Positions 23,006 through 30,007 of a stretch of 64,000 nt of DNA are shown here, piece by piece. The notes under the pieces were generated by a model, which was given only the letters and a program-made list of their open reading frames with translations, had not been told where the DNA came from and did not search any database. The stretch's first letter is position 1, and every line of letters starts with the position of its first letter. The position numbers were made by a program, and so were the translations under genes. This DNA is from OLB11 sp041392835 (lineage in GTDB: Bacteria; Bacteroidota; Bacteroidia; Chitinophagales; Chitinophagaceae), in assembly GCA_041392835.1 (NCBI GenBank), contig JAWKLF010000001.1, forward strand, positions 372,001 through 436,000, given 5' to 3'.

Positions 23006-23938
23006 CTATAAATATTTTAATATCTTTTTAAATAAATTTTTTTTCAATCTCATTTCTAAATACTCTTTTCCTACATTCATTTCTTTGGCACATCGTGAGC
23101 GTTGTATTTCTTTTAGTATTTCTCTCACATTATAATTCACTTTGGCCGCATAGCTTTTGGGTACACGCTGTTTTTTTAAACAATATTTGCATTCGGGTTT
23201 TGAGCCAGCTTTTCCTATAGAGCACATCGAAATGGGTTTGATGGCTTCGCCATACATGGCAGCTTTGTAGTAGGCACTAGAGTCAAAAAATGTAACACCC
23301 ATTACAGAAAGTATGGCAATCATAGTGCGACTACCACATCCTAAGGCATGAAAAATAGTATGTGATGGAAACAACTTTTTTATGTTTAATACCTTTTCTA
23401 TTCCTTGCGTATATCGTCTGTACTTAGAAAGGGTGCTCATGGGTATTCCAATAATTTTATACCCCATTTTTGTATATGCTTTGGCACACTTGGATTGTGT
23501 GGCTATTGTATTGCCTTGTATTACAGCCATGAGGTTTAATTCATTATTATTTATTTGCTGTATCATCTTGGCATTGTTGAGCGTTATGGTTATGGCTTCA
23601 TCTATTTTTTTTTGATCTGCATTTTTAGGTGGTATTTTATCAAGTAATATAGCAATGTCAGCCTGTGCTTTTTTTTGCATCTGATAAACTACTAAAGGGT
23701 TGGTTTCTTGCGAATGACCAAATGCTCCACTGTCTATAATGATATAGTTTTTATAACCGAGTCTAGCACCCAATGGTTTTTTTGATTCAAATATTTTTTT
23801 GTTTGAAAACAAAACGTCATAGGATACTAAAAGACCGTCTGTGTCAATTTTGTTTTTCCATACCCATGTTTTTTTATCCATACTTATAGAAGGGAAGAAA
23901 ATAATTTTTTTTTCGTTTATAATATTTTTTTTAGGCAT
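23006..23938 (-). CDS. tRNA-guanine transglycosylase-like (TGT/DpdA/Cap10-like) protein
   Basis: A 310-residue TIM-barrel protein related to tRNA-guanine transglycosylases. These swap guanine for a 7-deazaguanine in tRNA; relatives act on DNA (DpdA). Recognisable blocks are IIIDSGAF (D69, like DSGGFQ), AILLDKIPP (D100, like DECPP), LMAVIQGN (like GIVQGG), FHALGCGSRT and TFFDSSAYYKAAMYG (D219, at the nucleophile position of FDCVLPTR). Cysteines C239, C250 and C253 could bind zinc. It diverges strongly from housekeeping Tgt, so I do not call it tgt. Its ATG overlaps the stop of the QueC-like gene by one base (TAATG), so they are translationally coupled. It is the last gene of a four-gene operon. 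Confidence 0.7.
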   Translation of the reverse strand: MPKKNIINEKKIIFFPSISMDKKTWVWKNKIDTDGLLVSYDVLFSNKKIFESKKPLGARLGYKNYIIIDSGAFGHSQETNPLVVYQMQKKAQADIAILLDKIPPKNADQKKIDEAITITLNNAKMIQQINNNELNLMAVIQGNTIATQSKCAKAYTKMGYKIIGIPMSTLSKYRRYTQGIEKVLNIKKLFPSHTIFHALGCGSRTMIAILSVMGVTFFDSSAYYKAAMYGEAIKPISMCSIGKAGSKPECKYCLKKQRVPKSYAAKVNYNVREILKEIQRSRCAKEMNVGKEYLEMRLKKNLFKKILKYL

Positions 23939-24552
23939 TATTTACTGTTTTTAAGGGTTGTGGCTCTATCAATGCACGATGCACATAGTCCGCATGGCAC
24001 ATTACTGATATTGCAAGAATAGGTATAGTGAATAGGGAATTTCATTTCGGATAAAAAGTCAGCTACTCTTTTTTTGTCCCACTCTATAAGTGGTGCTTTG
24101 ACATTTATTTGTAGTGTATGATTAAACAGTGTATTTATTTTTCTTACAAAAGTTTTATTGGTGTCGCTGTAGCAGCTATCGCCTCCATCTATGATGCCAA
24201 GTGCCAATTGGTGTATATGGTGCTGTGCACAATACATAGAAGCTACACTTAACAAGAAAGTATTTCTATTGGGAAAAAACTCTTGATAAAAGTATTCTTC
24301 ATAGTCTTTTTTTTTGCTAGCTGTTTTATTCATCATGATATGTTTCCAATCCTCTATATTTACTTTGGATACACAGCGTACGGGTTTGGGAAGCTTTAAA
24401 AGGTGTGCAATTTTTTGTGTTGCTGCCCACTCTTTTTTGGCGGCTTTTTGTCCATAGTCTATAAATATAGGTTGTACCTTTTTCTTTTTTTGCAAATACC
24501 ATAGCAATACCGCTGTGGAGTCCATACCACTTGAATGCAATACGCCAATCAT
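23938..24552 (-). CDS. QueC-like 7-cyano-7-deazaguanine synthase family protein
   Basis: A 204-residue ATP-pyrophosphatase. It has an N-terminal PP-loop, LHSSGMDST (6-13, the S-G-x-D-S motif with one change), and a C-terminal zinc cluster of four cysteines C180, C187, C190, C193 (SCNISNVPCGLCASC). Housekeeping QueC makes preQ0, the precursor of queuosine. No queD, queE or queF is nearby and the next gene is TGT-like. Such QueC/TGT pairs outside queuosine operons are known from type IV CBASS antiviral systems (Cap9/Cap10) and, with other genes, DNA deazaguanine modification. I infer a specialised role here. It follows the small MGAG protein by 11 bp. Confidence 0.75.
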   Translation of the reverse strand: MIGVLHSSGMDSTAVLLWYLQKKKKVQPIFIDYGQKAAKKEWAATQKIAHLLKLPKPVRCVSKVNIEDWKHIMMNKTASKKKDYEEYFYQEFFPNRNTFLLSVASMYCAQHHIHQLALGIIDGGDSCYSDTNKTFVRKINTLFNHTLQINVKAPLIEWDKKRVADFLSEMKFPIHYTYSCNISNVPCGLCASCIDRATTLKNSK

Positions 24553-24563
24553 AGATAAAATTT

Positions 24564-24782
24564 TTAATAGCCCATAGCCGATAATACGCTAGCGCCAGCA
24601 TATACTATGCCTGCGCCTATAAGCATGCCTGCGCCTGCTGCTACTAAAGCGGGCGAACCTGGTTCTGGTATAGCTCCTGCCGCAGCCACTCCTGAGCCTA
24701 CTAATCCTACGGATGTTGCATAATCTTTTAATACACTACTTAATGTAGTTGTCGATGTTGTTGTTGTTGTACCTGCTCCCAT
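24564..24782 (-). CDS. Small Gly/Ala-rich hydrophobic protein with N-terminal Met-Gly
   Basis: 72 residues, family not recognised. It begins MGAG, then a Thr/Ser run (3-15 region), then a linker and two glycine-zipper-like hydrophobic stretches (about 24-36, VGLVGSGVAAAGA, and about 45-68, LVAAGAGMLIGAGIVYAG) split by a Pro-rich turn IPEPGSP. The shape resembles small pore-forming peptides or holins. Gly at position 2 would be exposed after Met removal, which matters because QueC-like Cap9 enzymes are reported to modify protein N-termini. It lies 2 bp after the coiled-coil gene and 11 bp before the QueC-like gene, so it is part of the same operon. Confidence 0.65.
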   Translation of the reverse strand: MGAGTTTTTSTTTLSSVLKDYATSVGLVGSGVAAAGAIPEPGSPALVAAGAGMLIGAGIVYAGASVLSAMGY

Positions 24783-24784
24783 GA

Positions 24785-25081
24785 TTATTTAATTTTTTTA
24801 ATGTTTGCTTCAATTTTTTTAATAGCGTTGTCAAAGAATTTATCCGATTTGGCAATTTCTTTTTTCATAGCTTTTTCTTGTTTTTCTACATTTTTCAAAT
24901 GTGTTGTAAGCTCTTTTTTACGTTTGGCATCGCTTGCTTTGTTTAGAGCATCTTTAATTTCAAGAATGGCTTTGCTCATATTTTTTTGGGCATCAGCAAA
25001 GGCTTTTGAAGCATCCTTTTTAAATTTTTGAATCTGCTTGAGCAGCTCCTTTTGTTTTTTGAGTTCAATTGTTGTATCCAT
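24785..25081 (-). CDS. Small Lys-rich coiled-coil protein, first gene of the deazaguanine operon
   Basis: 98 residues, family not recognised. Almost the entire chain is predicted helical by eye, with heptad-like spacing of hydrophobic residues and many Lys/Glu (LKKQKELLKQIQKFKKDASKAF, then HLKNVEKQEKAMKKEIAK). There is no signal peptide or membrane segment. It opens a tightly packed four-gene unit (2-bp, 11-bp and 1-base-overlap junctions) that ends in the QueC-like and TGT-like genes. A scaffold or partner role for the hydrophobic protein is possible but is inference only. Confidence 0.65.
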   Translation of the reverse strand: MDTTIELKKQKELLKQIQKFKKDASKAFADAQKNMSKAILEIKDALNKASDAKRKKELTTHLKNVEKQEKAMKKEIAKSDKFFDNAIKKIEANIKKIK

Positions 25082-25168
25082 GTTGATTGATTTTTGTACT
25101 GCAATTTAATTATAATGAATGCTAAAAACAAATAAATGCTACTAAAAAATTTTTTTTGCTTCTTACAT

Positions 25169-25190
25169 CAACTCCACAAAAGTGTAGTTG
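25169..25190. promoter_or_regulatory. Imperfect palindrome in the divergent promoter of the deazaguanine cassette
   Basis: CAACTCCAC (25169-25177) and GTGTAGTTG (25182-25190) pair at 8 of 9 positions around AAAA. It sits in the middle of the 159-bp gap between the two arms. Its last three bases TTG are 20 nt before a near-consensus -7 box TACTTTTA (25211-25218), so it would overlap the -33 element of the rightward genes. It is a candidate operator shared by both arms. Confidence 0.5.
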
Positions 25191-25240
25191 CAAATTGTTT
25201 TAAGCGTTTATACTTTTACAAAAAATAAAATCAAATATCT

Positions 25241-25597
25241 ATGGCACAAGAACTAAAAAAAGATACACAAACTTTAAACCACACAGTAGAAAAAAATAAA
25301 AATGTCTTTTTGACTGTCATTGTAGGAAACAATCAATATGGCTCTTCTAAAGTTTACTTCAGCAATGATGATTCTAACATACTTATTAAAGGTGATGTAG
25401 AAAACTATAATTTGGGCAGAGGGAATACCTTAGTATCTAAAGAACTGATTGTCAAAACGACTGTTTTGGATAGTAATGAAAATACAAATAAAATAAGCAT
25501 TTCTATTTTATTGAATGACATGCGATATGATTATGAAAATTTTGTTGATCACAATCATGATGCTTTTCGATTAACAACTAAAATTAATTTCTTATAA
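25241..25597 (+). CDS. Unrecognised 118-residue beta-rich protein
   Basis: No family is recognised. There is no signal peptide. After a polar N-terminus the chain reads as alternating short strands (VFLTVIVGNNQYG, SKVYFSNDDSNILIKGDV, ELIVKTTVLD, ISISILLNDMRYDYE), suggesting a beta-sandwich or jelly-roll. It is transcribed away from the QueC/TGT operon from a shared 159-bp gap and is followed after 2 bp by a likely outer-membrane protein. Co-inheritance with the opposite arm would have to be shown by comparison with other genomes. Confidence 0.6.
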   Translation: MAQELKKDTQTLNHTVEKNKNVFLTVIVGNNQYGSSKVYFSNDDSNILIKGDVENYNLGRGNTLVSKELIVKTTVLDSNENTNKISISILLNDMRYDYENFVDHNHDAFRLTTKINFL

Positions 25598-25599
25598 TT

Positions 25600-26550
25600 A
25601 TGAAAAAGAAACTCATACACTTTGCAATTTTTATTTGCTTTCCATATATAAGCTATTCTCAAACTCAGGAGTTGAGCGATTTACAGGTCACAAATGCACC
25701 AGGCCTTATCTTGTTAGACGAAACACCATCGAGTATTGATAAACCTATAGACCCTAAAACATTTGCAATCAGCTTATACAATCTTACGCAAGGAGGTTCT
25801 TTAGAGTGCACACCCTATTGGTTTTTTAATCATAAGGATTATACGTTTAAAAAGCATTTAGAAAATAAAACGCCAATTTTACAAACATTAAATTTTTCGT
25901 TGAGTCATATTTCTAAAGTAAGCGATGACCATGCTTTAGCTGCTGGCATTAGAACGCAATTATTTAGAGCATATCATAAAAACAATGTTCAAGAAATAAA
26001 ATCCTTATATAATGAAATGCAGGATGAGTTAATAGAAGACAATTTGGATTGGGAAAAAATCAATGGAATAAGTGATGAAATGAACACCTTAAAAGCAAGA
26101 ACCAAATGGACAGTAGAGCTTGCTGGTGCATTTGCATACCATTTTCTAAATGCAAATTATCAAGCCTATGATTTCCAAAAAGCTGGTGCTTGGCTCAACC
26201 TGAAATACACACCATCTCTAAAATCTAATACGGATATTGTTTTTTTAGCCCGCTATCTCTATGCCGATAGTATTGTTAGCAAAAGCAGTGTTTTTGATTT
26301 GGGTACTGCTATTTATTATAATAAAAATAAATTTGAAGGCGAAGTAGAATATGTCTTTCGTTATGATTTTATTCCTAAAAAGTCATATGATAGATTAAGT
26401 TTTATGCTGACTTATAAACTTTCAAATAAAATAGCAATTGTGAGTTCTTTGGGCAAAAATTTTAATGCTACAAAAAATATTATATCTGTATTGGGTATCA
26501 AATTTGGCATATCGGGTCTTTCTCTCGACGATAGTATTACTGAGAATTAG
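25600..26550 (+). CDS. Probable outer-membrane beta-barrel protein
   Basis: A 316-residue protein with a signal peptide (KKKLIHFAIFICFPYISYS) and a body of alternating amphipathic strands, strongest in the C-terminal half (WTVELAGAFAYHFL, AWLNLKYTPSL, IVFLARYLYAD, FEGEVEYVFRYDF, RLSFMLTYKLSNKIAIVSS). This is the pattern of small outer-membrane barrels. A helical insert (about 125-170, QEIKSLYNEMQDELIEDNLDW) interrupts the barrel. No family name can be given. It is 2 bp after the 118-residue gene. Its stop overlaps the dnaX stop by 4 bp on the other strand. Confidence 0.6.
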   Translation: MKKKLIHFAIFICFPYISYSQTQELSDLQVTNAPGLILLDETPSSIDKPIDPKTFAISLYNLTQGGSLECTPYWFFNHKDYTFKKHLENKTPILQTLNFSLSHISKVSDDHALAAGIRTQLFRAYHKNNVQEIKSLYNEMQDELIEDNLDWEKINGISDEMNTLKARTKWTVELAGAFAYHFLNANYQAYDFQKAGAWLNLKYTPSLKSNTDIVFLARYLYADSIVSKSSVFDLGTAIYYNKNKFEGEVEYVFRYDFIPKKSYDRLSFMLTYKLSNKIAIVSSLGKNFNATKNIISVLGIKFGISGLSLDDSITEN

Positions 26551-27176
26551 TATCCAATATCCATACCTAAATCGTTTTTTAATTTCTGTACCAAAGGGTT
26601 TTTCTTTACCATCATTTCATACACTTCTGTGCTTGTCATTTTAGTTTTAGTGTCGGTTGAGGCTTCTATAGGTTTTGCTTTAAAGCGAACATTTATTTTT
26701 TGATTGCAATAATGATTTTTAAAAAATTCAAGTAGCTGTATTCGGTATTCTTTTAGTATATCTATTGACACTAAATCAGCTTGAATTTCTATTACATCGT
26801 TTTGGCATTGCACTAAGGAAGATAAAATTCCATTTCTATAAATAACTTTCTTTTCGGTAATCTGATTGGCAATTTCATTCCAAGCTTTCTCTAAGTTTTC
26901 GGTAGTTATAGTTATAGCTTCAGCTTTTTTAGTATCTTGTATTTGTTCTCTTACCTTTCCCTTTATATTTTTTAGAGCGTCTAGGCGTACACCATAGTCT
27001 TTTTTATCACTTTGTAGAGGTTCCGTATCATTGGCTTGTATGTTTGTTTCCTCCTGAACCATTAATGTTGATGGCTCTGTTTTGTTGTATTCGTTAGCGG
27101 GTTTTAGAACACTAGGTTTATTTAGTATTTGATAAGAAAATAGGGGTGTACTAACTTGGGTTAATGTTTTTTTTTT
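26547..27176 (-). CDS. dnaX: dnaX tau-specific C-terminal part, in the -1 frame after the A10 tract
   Basis: This frame is open from the A10 tract (27167-27176) for 38 codons before its first ATG (27062) and then 171 more codons. Its sequence (NIKGKVREQ, LENLEKAWNEI, LLEFFKNHYC, TSTEVYEMMVKKNPLVQKLKNDLGMDI) resembles the C-terminal domain of Bacteroidota DnaX, which contacts the replicative polymerase and helicase. It fuses in frame to the upstream part if the ribosome or polymerase slips by -1 on the A-run. The joined product would be 588 residues, a normal tau length. It could be a separate protein starting at 27062, but the open lead-in frame argues against that. Confidence 0.7.
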   Translation of the reverse strand, partial: KKKTLTQVSTPLFSYQILNKPSVLKPANEYNKTEPSTLMVQEETNIQANDTEPLQSDKKDYGVRLDALKNIKGKVREQIQDTKKAEAITITTENLEKAWNEIANQITEKKVIYRNGILSSLVQCQNDVIEIQADLVSIDILKEYRIQLLEFFKNHYCNQKINVRFKAKPIEASTDTKTKMTSTEVYEMMVKKNPLVQKLKNDLGMDIGY

Positions 27177-28312
27177 ACTTGCTGGCCTTCTTCATCATGC
27201 AAAATACTAATAGCCTGTTGTAAATAATTTATTTTTATAAGCGTTAGCTCCACATGTAAGCGCTTATTTCGAGCTTGTTTAAAACTCAATTCGGCTTGGT
27301 TCAATATGGATATAGCATTGATAATAAAACTTGGTTTCACTTGATTAGCCTGCACATAATATTTTTTAATAATATTATCGGGCAAATCTAATAGACTAGC
27401 CACTTTGGGGTCTTGGCACATGAGTAAGTTTCTAAAATGTTCTAACAAACCATTCATAAAAACATCACCCTCAAAACCTTTATTGTTTGTTTCGTTAAAC
27501 AACAATAGAGACTCACTCAAATCTTGTATCATAAAGCACTCGACTAATTTGAAATAATAATCATAGTCCAAAATATTCAAATGCTGTATTGTATTTTCAT
27601 ACGAAATATGATCATGGCTAAAGCTTGCAATCTTGTCCATGATAGACAAGGCATCGCGCATACATCCTTCGCTTTTTTGAGCAATTATATGTAATGCTTC
27701 TCTTTCGTTTTGTATATTTTCTTTTTCACATATTTCGCTCAAATGATCTATAATATCATTGCTTGTAATTCTCTTAAAATCAAAAAGCTGACATCGAGAA
27801 AGTATCGTTGGTAGTATTTTGTGTTTTTCAGTGGTGGCCAAAATAAAAATAGCATAAGACGGTGGTTCTTCTAATGTTTTAAGAAAAGCATTAAAAGCTG
27901 CACTACTCAACATGTGCACCTCATCTATAATATATACTTTGTACTTGGCTCCGCCTTGAGGAGCAAAACGTACTTGTTCTATCAATTCTCTTATATCATC
28001 AACCGAATTGTTAGAGGCTGCATCAAGTTCGTGTATATTAAACGATGTGTTTTCGTTAAAGGATACGCAAGATGCACATGTATCGCACGCTTCTGCATCT
28101 GCAGTTCTATTTGTGCAATTAATTGTTTTGGCCAATATGCGCGCGCAAGTAGTTTTACCAACACCCCTTGGTCCACAAAACAAAAAAGAGTGCGCTAATT
28201 GATCAGATTGTATGGCATTTTTTAGTGTGGTTGTAATATGCGACTGACCTACAACAGTATTAAACTGTTGTGGTCTATATTTTAGCGCCGATACTACATA
28301 ATTTTCTGCCAT
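27161..28312 (-). CDS. dnaX: DNA polymerase III subunit gamma/tau (gamma-length frame)
   Basis: A 383-residue AAA+ clamp-loader ATPase. Walker A is GPRGVGKT (47-54), the zinc module uses C66, C76, C79 and C82, Walker B is YKVYIIDEVHML (about 124-135), sensor 1 is ILATTEKHK and the arginine finger LSRCQLF. Domain III runs to about residue 370. The frame ends at CAT-TAA immediately after a run of ten A residues, which is where a gamma form would end. Reading on in the -1 frame gives the tau C-terminus. Cotranscription or termination signals inside the junction were not found. A 9-of-10 match to the consensus promoter box is absent; CATATTTG at 28321-28328 is the nearest. Confidence 0.9.
   Translation of the reverse strand: MAENYVVSALKYRPQQFNTVVGQSHITTTLKNAIQSDQLAHSFLFCGPRGVGKTTCARILAKTINCTNRTADAEACDTCASCVSFNENTSFNIHELDAASNNSVDDIRELIEQVRFAPQGGAKYKVYIIDEVHMLSSAAFNAFLKTLEEPPSYAIFILATTEKHKILPTILSRCQLFDFKRITSNDIIDHLSEICEKENIQNEREALHIIAQKSEGCMRDALSIMDKIASFSHDHISYENTIQHLNILDYDYYFKLVECFMIQDLSESLLLFNETNNKGFEGDVFMNGLLEHFRNLLMCQDPKVASLLDLPDNIIKKYYVQANQVKPSFIINAISILNQAELSFKQARNKRLHVELTLIKINYLQQAISILHDEEGQQVKKKH
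27167..27176 (-). other. A10 slippery tract in dnaX (programmed -1 frameshift or transcript slippage candidate)
   Basis: Ten consecutive A residues in the coding strand, read GTA AAA AAA AAA C. Frame 0 stops two codons later; the -1 frame is open into the tau C-terminal domain; the +1 frame stops after five codons. A purine-rich GAAGAAGG lies about 9-10 nt upstream, similar in place to the stimulatory Shine-Dalgarno of E. coli dnaX. No strong downstream stem-loop was seen. Confidence 0.65.
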
Positions 28313-28381
28313 GACTATTGCAAATATGGCTTATGCATTTCAAAATGCAAAATCAAATAATGTACTTCAACCTCTTGCTTA

Positions 28382-28389
28382 TATCTTTG
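28382..28389 (+). promoter_or_regulatory. -7 promoter element TATCTTTG
   Basis: An exact TAnnTTTG match, 17 nt before the sdaA ATG at 28407. Confidence 0.55.
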
Positions 28390-28406
28390 CTGCATAAAAA
28401 AAGTGT

Positions 28407-29837
28407 ATGTCTTACGAAGCTATTTCTGTCTTTGATATGTTTAAAATAGGTATAGGCCCTAGTAGCTCACACACACTTGGACCCTGGCGAGCTGCAAACA
28501 TGTTTTTGATAGAGGCCGAAGCGAGTTTTTTGTTGCACCATATTGTACATGTACAAGTTTTGCTTTATGGCTCCTTGGCCAAAACTGGCAAAGGACACGG
28601 TACGGATATTGCAGTGCTCTTGGGTTTACAGGGCGAAGACCCTATTACATTTGATACCTCTATAATGGATGCTAGCATAGCGTATATTAAAGAAAAAAAA
28701 CAAATACTACTTGCCCAAAAACATCTCATTGCATTTGACCCTGCACAGGATATTGTCTTTCTAAATACGGAGTCTTTGCCTTTTCACCCCAATGCAATGT
28801 CCTTTCTAATTACACTTCAAGATGGGGCGCAATCTGCCTATACTTACTACTCCATAGGTGGTGGCTTTGTGGTAAAAGAGACTACCGAAACTATAAAATT
28901 GCATCAACCTATTCAGTTGCCTTTTCCTATAGATCATGCAAGCGATTTGCTTAGATGGTCTATCAAAACGGGATTAAGTATAGCAGAAATAGTGATGGAA
29001 AATGAAACAGCCTGGCGAAGTGAAGAAGAGGTAAAAGAAGGTATTTTACATATATGGCAAGTTATGATGGATTGTATCTACCAGGGTTGTCATACATCGG
29101 GCACCCTGCCTGGTGGCTTAGGAGTAAAACGTAGGGCCTTTGCCCTAAACAAAAAACTATTGAGTGGTTCTATCTATTCTAATATGTCCGAATGGTTAGC
29201 TGCTATTCAAAGCAAACCTTGCAATTTTTCAAATACGCTAGACTGGCTCAGTTGTTTTGCGTTAGCAGTCAATGAGCAAAATGCTTCATTTAAACGAGTT
29301 GTTACCGCTCCAACCAATGGCGCTGCTGGTGTTATTCCGGCGGTGTTGATGTATTCATTTGCCTTTACACCGCATTTTGATGAAGATAAAATTATTACAT
29401 TCTTATTAGTGGCTAGCGAGATAGGAAGCATCTTTAAAAAAGGGGCTACTATATCGGCAGCAATGGGAGGCTGTCAGGCCGAAATTGGTGTAAGCAGTGC
29501 AATGGCTGCCGCTGCTTTGTGCGATAGTTTGGGTGGCACCACCCAACAAGTATTACAAGCCGCCGAAATAGCTATGGAACATCACCTTGGACTTACCTGC
29601 GACCCAATAGGTGGCTTAGTGCAAATACCCTGCATAGAGCGAAACACGATGGGAGCCATTAAGGCTATTACAGCAGCACAATTAGCAATGCAAAGTAACC
29701 CCTACGAAGCCAAAGTAAGTTTAGACAAGGTAGTAAAAACCATGTTTCAAACGGCCTTAGATATGAATTTGAATTATAAAGAAACGAGTGATGGTGGCTT
29801 GGCTTTGCAAATACCATTGAGCCTTCCTGAGTGCTAG
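28407..29837 (+). CDS. sdaA: L-serine ammonia-lyase (iron-sulfur, single chain)
   Basis: A 476-residue enzyme that deaminates L-serine to pyruvate. The N-terminal beta domain starts SVFDMFKIGIGPSSSHTLGP. The alpha domain follows, with RVVTAPTNGAAGVIPAVLMY and the cysteines around GGCQAEIGVSSA and GLTCDPIGGLVQIPCIERN, which ligate the 4Fe-4S cluster. Both halves are in one chain, as in E. coli SdaA. It has its own promoter and no obvious operon partners. Confidence 0.94.
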   Translation: MSYEAISVFDMFKIGIGPSSSHTLGPWRAANMFLIEAEASFLLHHIVHVQVLLYGSLAKTGKGHGTDIAVLLGLQGEDPITFDTSIMDASIAYIKEKKQILLAQKHLIAFDPAQDIVFLNTESLPFHPNAMSFLITLQDGAQSAYTYYSIGGGFVVKETTETIKLHQPIQLPFPIDHASDLLRWSIKTGLSIAEIVMENETAWRSEEEVKEGILHIWQVMMDCIYQGCHTSGTLPGGLGVKRRAFALNKKLLSGSIYSNMSEWLAAIQSKPCNFSNTLDWLSCFALAVNEQNASFKRVVTAPTNGAAGVIPAVLMYSFAFTPHFDEDKIITFLLVASEIGSIFKKGATISAAMGGCQAEIGVSSAMAAAALCDSLGGTTQQVLQAAEIAMEHHLGLTCDPIGGLVQIPCIERNTMGAIKAITAAQLAMQSNPYEAKVSLDKVVKTMFQTALDMNLNYKETSDGGLALQIPLSLPEC

Positions 29838-29983
29838 TTTGTTCTATCTTTTTCGCAATTCAAAAATATCTTTTCTTCTATCTGCTAAATAACTTTAACT
29901 GTCAAAACAATATCTCTGATAAAGTCTTATATTCTTTTAAAAAAATTAGCATTCATTTTATTCATTTCAAAAATTCTTCAGAT

Positions 29984-29991
29984 TACTTTTG
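29984..29991 (+). promoter_or_regulatory. -7 promoter element TACTTTTG
   Basis: An exact TAnnTTTG match, 16 nt before the GTG start of ddl at 30008. Confidence 0.5.
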
Positions 29992-30007
29992 AGAAATTTT
30001 TTTGAAG

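Noticed and set aside
23006..24552. Naming the QueC/TGT pair as type IV CBASS or as a queuosine operon
   Set aside because: No CD-NTase, effector or OGG-like gene is present for CBASS, and no queD, queE or queF for queuosine. Only the two enzyme families are shared.
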